64,000 nt of DNA from the NCBI GenBank assembly GCA_944470555.2, contig OX104130.1, positions 70,499,160-70,563,159 on the forward strand, given 5' to 3'. The notes under the pieces were generated by a model. The model saw nothing but the letters and a program-made list of their open reading frames with translations. It was not told where the DNA came from and ran no database searches. The DNA comes from Heterobilharzia americana (lineage: Eukaryota; Platyhelminthes; Trematoda; Strigeidida; Schistosomatidae). The translations under genes were made by a program, and so were the position numbers. Positions 38,701 through 47,700 of this stretch are shown one piece after another (within the stretch, counting starts at the first letter, position 1; every line of letters starts with the position of its first letter).

Positions 38701-41700
38701 CTAGTTAACGTACCTATTCATAAAAAAGCTCCAAAAAACTAGAGTGTTACGAATCAGATGAACAATTTTAAAAGCATTTATCAATAATGTATATGATAAT
38801 TGGTATCAATTAAACCTAAAGCTTAAGAAATTTACTGATCTATGCATGTAATAACGAACTACACACATTGGTCAGTAGTTAAATTCAGTTGAATGATGGT
38901 GGTTTAATTATTATCATAAAATTCACACTGATATTTCCTACCTTTACAACGATGAGAGTTAGCAAATGGATTTCGTAAAATCTTCAGATTCATATTGATT
39001 GGATCAAGCTAAGAAGTACAAAGAAGCAATAAGATGCATGTTTTATAAAATAAAACAGTTAAATATCTCAGATGAATGAAAGATTACAACACTGATAGTC
39101 TTACATTATTTTTTTGCTAAGAAACTCATTAATCCAGCATAAAATTCATTTGAAATGGATTATTGACACCTAGAAAATTTAAAGCCTTTCATATATAGTA
39201 CTATTATGTTTTTGTACGTAAAAGGCTTTGTCCCCGTTAAAAATTCACACCTATTTGGTTGGACACCTGAACTAAGTATATATAAAACTACTTCATAATA
39301 AAGTATGCGCAGTTAATATTGTTTAGAAAGACAATGAAAGTCACCCAGGTCAGAGAACACAATACAGCAAAATCAAGTTTTATTTTCCATGAAAACAGGT
39401 AATTCAATGTTAAGTTTAATTTATAAATTATAACAATATTCATGTGGTATTGCGAGATGAAATTACTCTTTGTTAGGCTTCAATTTTGTAGATTTCTTCC
39501 ACTAAAATTATATCTTACACTTATTTTTCATCATTGGGTTAAATGAATTGCATGGAGTGACTAAAACTCTTAGGTATAAGCTTTATTGCTAAGCGACACC
39601 TATTTAAGGAGTAATACCTGGAAAACAGTGAAAATCTACGCAATTCAGAATACTTCAAGGAGTTATTATGTTATTTAAGTTGTTGTTTTGTAACAGTTGA
39701 TCCAATATCGTCAATGCATTTTTTACCAACCGAACAATTCGAAAATCCCTACATTCTCATACAGTTGATTATTCCTCAACTTCTCTATCCTCCCAGTCGA
39801 ATAACTCAGTATTCTGATCCATTAGATTTTAAAACATGTGATTCAATTTGGAGGTCTAAAGGGATTTATTTATTGACTTCAGTTTGGTATTCAGCACTGA
39901 CCCATGTCAGATAGAGACAAATTGAAAATCCAAGGACAGTGGACAGTTGCTCCATCTCACAATAATTGGGCTATGGATGCGTACCGGTGAGAAGTCCCAT
40001 ATTATGACGAAACAGCTGTCTAGTGCTTCCAGGTTTTCAATGGTTCTCCAACTGATATCAATCGGTGATGAATACCAACTTGAAATCAGTAAATCAGGTA
40101 AATTAGTAAGCTATTGTTTTGTAGTTTGGAAATCCAAGTGCAATATTAATTACTTTCTGATATCTTTATTTTGAGAAATGAATGAAATTATATTAGGAAT
40201 TTGTTGATTTGTATAGAATACTTCCTGAAAGGTATCCACGATGAAAATATGGAAATAACAACTCACGTGATACAAACTTCTTTTTATGCTAATTAGGATG
40301 AAAATCATCTTTAGCAAGTATTCCAAATAACAAATTGACAGCTTGATAGAGAAGATTGTACTCAAATTACTCTTGTTTTTAGCCAGTGGACAAATTCATA
40401 TTGGCGATTTACCTTTATATAAGTGTGATCATTATTTGAGGGGAATTTATTATTTTCATTTCAAAATTTTCGTTGAAACATCCCTTTTATTAAGTAAACA
40501 ACTGATTTGTATCAGGAGCTGACACAGTTGATAACAATAATCAACAAAGATACGTTCGTCTACTCTAAAAGTTTAGAATTGACAGATATTTCTGAATAAC
40601 GGGGTTAGGATGGCAGTTAGGTGTTCACTTCAGGACGATCTGGAGCAACTCTATTATACTACCTGGTTTTAATACTTTGCTCATTTGATGTTAGCTAATA
40701 CTGAAAACTCTCAAGAACTAAAAGTAGAACACAATGTAGCCAACATTTGTCACGTAGTGGTCGATGGCAGTCAAAAGGAAGTCTTGTGCCTAGACTTCAT
40801 GTTTGTTGGTACTCGTCAGAAAAGTGTGCCTATAAAATATGAGGAAGTGATTTCTCATCAAATAATCTAACTGACATAAGCCAATGCTGAAGTCAGAGAC
40901 CTTACCCGCATACATCTTTTCCAACTGAAACTTACCAATAACAGCTGACCTGATTCACAACCAATAAAAACCAATTCTGAATTTGTCCAAGTTTGTGAAA
41001 TACAATTTACTCGAACAGATTTATCCATATAATAATCAAATTCTTCTTTCGCCTTCTCATTTAATCCTAAGCGGGGAAAAGCATACAAAAAATAAAATGA
41101 TGATAATAATAGTGATAATAAGAGGAAAAAGGGGTATGAAAAACTATTAGTTATAGACTTAATGATGAAAATAATTACAATTACACCACCTGTTATTGAT
41201 GATTCTGGAAGTTTAGGATCAAATCTTGTCTCATATTGTATACATGTATCATCTTCATGGGTTATGATTTCAGTTAATCCATCATATAGTCCAAGACTTA
41301 CAGAGCATTCCGGTAGCAGTATAGAACTAAAATTAAGTTTATAAAGCAAAAGAATAATAATTCATTACAGGAAATCTCTTGCGTATTTATTAAATATAAT
41401 TGATCTATTACTTGATAATCGATTCATCCAGCTGATAAGGAAGTTACTCAATTACAAGATGAACACCAGCTTTGAGAATCATGTGAATTGTTTAAACTGA
41501 CACAGAAATCTACAATGAAGCTCTCTCTTTCTCCGGTCACCACATCATGAACAGAATAATGTTAACAATACGATTCACCAATAATTAAAAACCTATAAGG
41601 ACTGAAACTGTTTCCATCGCAATTCAGGTGGTTGATTTCGATTCGTCTTGATGAAAGAAAAGCTCTAGAATAGAGACAAACACTTCTTTGTTTCTGCTTG

Positions 41701-44700
41701 ATTTCAAAAGATGACTATTGATTTAGAATACAAATAAAAATTTCCTAGCTCCTCATTTTGACCATTATTTCACTTTTCAGTTATTTACATCTTAATTGGT
41801 GGTCTATAGGGATTGATTGCTTTCAGAGTAACTTTCATCACGAGTTTATATTACTAGGAGAAAAGTGGCAAAACTGGGACCACTGGTCAGCAGTTTTCCT
41901 CTTGTTTGGAATTCCTCAAGAGTGTTTAACTAAGACCTCATGAAGGACTGAGACCAAAACTGTTGGGCCCCTTGATGAACACTTTATAATTCAATAACAG
42001 GGATAGGATCGATTAAACCACTTTCTATAACTTCTGTCTATTCGTTATACAGTACAACCGTCATTCAATGTCATCAGTGGATATCTTTCATTACTCCTAA
42101 TGTGATCAACCACAAAGGTCACTAATTTCCAGTAATGAGGTGTTAGGATGATAAAATTATCATGGTCAATTTACACAGTAGTATTTTAAAAAATGAAACA
42201 ATTACATTGAAATATAATATCAAAAATTAAATCTTACTTGCACCAAATCAAATTCATCTGACTGCATACTTCAATCTGCCAAATATATATACAACGACGA
42301 TCTGTACCAACTAAATAATGCCAATCAGTAGGGCAAAAACTGAATGTTGTTAAGTGAGTTCCATTTAAATTAGTTTTGCAAATCAATTCACCGGTATAAA
42401 AATCCCTATACAAAGGTAAAGTTATGCAGAAATCATAGGCATGATTTGCTTCGTTATTGGTAGAGGTACTGGTCTTTATTATAAAGTGATGATAATGTCA
42501 CTGGTGTCTTATTAGATACTTGAACATTAGTCTACAAACTTTTTCGTTCATTAGTTTTCCAATGAAATGAGATCAAAATTATGAAATAATTTTATACATT
42601 CTACCTTGAATAGGAAGTATAACTGAAGTAAATGATTATAAGACTTCTAAATAAAAAGTGTACAAATGTTTGCAGTGAAGTCATTGAGAAAACTTTAATT
42701 TATTCTTTTTCATTCTTTCAAACATGAATGAGTTAATCTGCCATTCAAACTAACATGTTTTTCAAAACAACTGACTATGAATATTCGGGATATAAGGATT
42801 TTAAGTCAAATTGCACGATATTTATTTTCCTTAATGAATTGTCACGTACCCTGTGCTCCTTTGGAGTGCTGGTTATGAATTTAGTATTTTAAAAGTATGT
42901 AATTCATTTTGTTATCTGTTTATCTGGTGTTTTATTTTAATCGTGAAATAAACAACTCTACACTCTTCATGTTTTCGGCAATCAGCAGACTGCCTTGAAT
43001 CTACATTTTGTGCTTATCAGTACTCATTAGAAAGGCGTATCTAGAACTTCGAAGGAATTGATGACCCTTGTGAGATTCAAACTTGCATCACTCAGTGTTG
43101 CAGCCTGCAACTTTACCGGTGAACTATTTGGGTCATGATTGGCCTCCTGCAGGACAGGAGGGTATACAATTTCATGTTTTCTAGTCCTTAGTGCTGACCG
43201 AATTTCGCCAATCACTTTTCTAATGTTGCCACCAAACTAGGAGGAGCACCATCGTGGTGCACTTCTGGTGGGTGTTAGTTGGCTAGGGAAGACCGACAAG
43301 AAGCCATAGACCTAGGTTTCATGCATCTATGAATTACTTATTTCCTAAAGCAAACTTTAATTACACTCTTATTTACTGGAAGCTTCATACAGTGAAATTC
43401 AGGATAGATTGGAAGTTTGACTCAAAAAAGTAGTTCAAGCTAATTACACAGCGGTATAACAGTTAAATATTATGAAGAAAGAAACTATAACCCTCCAATT
43501 ACTAATTCATACTCAAATACCTGTTTATTTCTGACAATGGTCTTTACTTCTTCACCAAGTTAACGCGGAAACTTATAATATTTTACTACATGATGAGTGA
43601 AATAATCTCATATAAAGCAGATTATAATGAGTTTTGATCAGAGTTTATTTTATTGTCCTTCCTCTTTTGAGGTCATAAACGACAGCATGCGAATGAAATT
43701 TCCTTAGAGGTGCCTTCCTGCACAGTCGTTCAAATCGGTGAATTGCTTGGTGACATTATGTTGCAGAATATTCGAAGAGGTAACCTTCCTGAAGTTTGAC
43801 GATCAAGCTGCGTTCTACGTCCATTTATATTAGGTTTCTAAACTCTTACCTGGCCTGACATGAATATGGATAATAAATTATGCTCAAACGTTATCCACTA
43901 AAAAAATACTGCTTCACTATGTGACAGTTCTAATCAACAAACTAAAGCGGAATTACAATTTACCACAGTGTCCAAGTTTTACTCCTACACTCCAGACTCT
44001 TGTAAACTTCCATATGCTACCGAAAGCCTTCTCCATATTACAAAAAGTGATAATGAAACAACAAAATTACTTGTGACTAAACTGTGAAAAGAGACCAGTG
44101 CTTATGGCAAATCAGCTAGTGATTTAAGCATTGTTTACCAAGTGAAATTCGCCAACTTTCTTCAAAATCTCTAGCATAAACCCATCAAACACCTTGTTAA
44201 TAGGACAACTGTGAGGTTTTCCCGAGAATATAATGCATCCATGACTTGTAAAGTGTTAAGCTGAACCAAAGTGAAACTAAAGCACTCTGGCTTTTGTTTG
44301 AGTTCCACATACCACTAGGTTTCAGGTGATCAACAATAAAAAATTGGTAAATAACTTCGATTTTACTTCGTTTCCCAGAATCAACAGTGTGCAAATACTT
44401 CAAATGTGAACTGTTTTCAGAAAGAGACAATGACTGATCTGGCGTTACCTCGATAATGGTGTTACTATTTCTTATGCTTCGTGGTGAAACTCCAAGATTT
44501 TCTTTCCAGTTGCCTACAGATAAACAAACATTATCACCACTACTATCACAGTTAACATTTTTAAACTTAGATTTTGCCTGCTGTATCTATATTTACAAAT
44601 ATACAGAGTCAGTTAGTTCTGACACAAAATTATGCTTCTCATTTTATCCTTTATTAATCCTGTATTTATCCTAGACTGTTTGGAGTTGAGGAAAAGCTGA

Positions 44701-47700
44701 AAAATAATTAAGAGCTCAGTTTGCTCTTCAAATCTTGTCCTTCTTCTTCTGATGAAAACAAACAAGGGATCGTGTTGTGTGAATCTCAATCATACTGGTA
44801 AGTATAATAACGGGGATAGCTAACCACTAATTTTAGTGCTAGTTGGAAGGTTTTGTCGAAACCAATGGAAGGTTTCAGTTTCTTAAGGATTTGAATCGGC
44901 TTAAGGTCTATGGATATGTGATTCAGGGGTCGGCATATTTGATTTTAATTACTTGATTGATGACTAAATCTCAACGCCACTTGTATTGATTTGGAATAAC
45001 GGCTGGTATGATTACTGCTTGCAGAAAAATCCAATTCTGGCCTTGGTATACTATATTGTGCTTAGTTAATAATCTGTATAATACAGTCCGCTATGATTTA
45101 CATTTGGTAGAATACGCTTTAGAGTACCGACTGAGTGAATAAACTGTATACTGTCCTGATTTTGCCGAATGCACTATTGTGATTTTTATCTATAGAATGA
45201 GAATCCCATTTCTGTGAACAACAAAATCCGAAAACAAGTTCCACGCTTCAAAGCTACAGAGAATGTAAGTTGGCGACCATATTTTTTGCCAATAAGCTCA
45301 ACTATCCACACTTATCACACAATTTTCGTACACACGTTATGCTACTTATAAATTTTGAGTAGCGTGATAACATCTGGCAAAAATGGATGAGTTGGTGCGA
45401 ATACTGTTAGTTAACAAGTGTTAGTTTCAACTGAAAGTCGCTTGGATTCGGCAAACTGTCTATTTTTGTTGCAGTTACAACTATAAACTCAACACTTCAC
45501 AATGACTGACGCAAATCGGGCACTCATATTCGAGATGACATAACAGAGAACAATAAACAAGCTAAGGTCAATAAACAGCAAAAATGACTATGCAACAAAG
45601 CTTTATGAAAACTTAGTGAGTTTTTACGCTATTCTATCAAGCTTGCTTTGGTGGAATCTGTGATTAACTTCCTCGAAAGTTGTATCGACAGAAACGAATA
45701 TCGGAAACTGTTGTGGAAAGTGTTCAGGTGAAACCATATCCAACTCAGTTCTGAAACATTGAAGCTTCAGGCATTTATTCATATTGATGCCCTTGGTTCT
45801 CGTGCTGTAGAGTTGTGGAGGAATATATCCATGGACAGTCATGCTCCTTATGATTTATTCACTGATGAATGCAAACAGTTCAAGAATTACGTCTCTACTG
45901 TCGTAGAAAATCAGTCTCAATAGGCCAATCTCGATGGCTTGAAGCCAGTTGAAATGGAAAGGAAATTTCTGAATTGTCCTGATAACTATGTATTCAATCA
46001 TTCCTCTGTTAATCAGTCGACAACTCAACTCCAAGCTTTATCTCTGAGCCCAGGTTTCTGTAGCTGGAAATCTAAGGTTAACAAACTACACACTCAAATG
46101 CAATTTGAAAATTCAATCAGTCAGACTGTCAATTCAATGTCAGCATCGCCAAGGGAATTAGATCATTTCGAGTCTTCTGTTCTCAACTGCTGTTGTCAAT
46201 TTACCAATTTCTAAATAGTTTCTAGCTGCTTGTTGACTTAAGATCATATATAATGGGTTAAGTTACTTAAACATAACAATGATATTATCATAACTCGTCC
46301 TGATAAATGGAGGAGGTGTTGTTCTAATGAATCGTAGGGAATATAATGATAAACTCTTGGTAATTCTCTCCGACCACACCAACTTTGTTAAACCTAAATG
46401 TGAAACCAACAAGACACATCTTATTCAAACACAAATTACAAGTATCTGTAGATACGTAAACGATAAATCAATAATTGCCTCCAATTTGTATGAACGTATC
46501 CCACAGGTTGGTTCCATGATCCCACGTCTATATGGACTAATAAAAATACATGAAGCAGGACTACCTCTCCGTCCGATCTCGGATACGACTGGTTCTCCTT
46601 ATCATCGAATCGCTCAGTGGTTAGATGAAATGTCGGAACTTGTTATAAGGCAAATGCACATAATCTAGACGTAGGATTACTAACCAGCTGCTTGAAGGAG
46701 TTATTGTTGAAGTGTACATTTAGTGTCCAGTTTAGTTTCAATAATGAAATCTATAAACAGAAAGATGGAATTGCTATGGAGTCACCACTGGGACCATTGT
46801 TAGCAGACTTTTTTTTATGTCAAAACTAGAGAATCTTCAGCTTTGTCAAACTATTAGTCGCTATGACTTTTATAGAAGATATATGTGTGATACTTCAGTA
46901 ATCTGTGACAAAGATGTTGATTTAAACGATATTCTTCGTTTGTTCAATGACTGCCATCCACCCCTCAAGTTTACCATAGAGAAGGAATGAGAATTAACTA
47001 TTCCTTTTCCTGATGTGCTCCTCACCGGAAGTAATAATGGATTCCTTAAACAATTCATCTACAGAAAAGCAACGTGGAACAGACAACGAACTCATTTTCA
47101 TAGTTGGGTATCTGTCAATAGCAAATCTTATTCACTTTCTCTGCAATCAAGTCAGAAATATCTGTAGTGAAGACTATAATGATGCAGAGCTATTGCTTTT
47201 AGAAAGCACACTCATTGAAAAAAGTTAACATTGCCGTTTCATTGGTAAAAATATGCAACGAACCAGTCATCCACTCGGTTTCATAGAAAACGTTGTTCAT
47301 GAACCTAGAATTTAAAGGTGAACAAGCATGAGATGTACTTAAGAACCATCCATTCAAATCAACCAGCAGAACGTTCTTCGCACCAAGGCTCCAACTGACT
47401 TTTACCAGTCGCAAACTATTCTCTGTTTGTGTTAAAGATAAACTTCCTCGTCTGACAGCCTCTGTGTGAATCCATCAGTTCACCCACTATGGTGAAGCAA
47501 GGTACATCAGGCTGTAGCCAGACAATGCTTCCTACATGTATACGAGAACATGCTCCAGCTTGATTTTATAAAGGTGAAAGGAAGTTAAAAGTCCCATTCT
47601 AGAACATTTGATTGATTTCCGTCACTCAGCAGATTCAGACAATGACTTTAAAATTGTTTATCAAATTCGTACTAACTTCCTGCGTCTGCTTCGTTTTCGA

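Noticed and set aside
40936..41349. One continuous 160-codon minus-strand coding block
   Set aside because: Its hydrophobic middle is a 123-base intron with CAG|GTGGTG and TTAG signals; splicing restores the conserved CFAP43 join.
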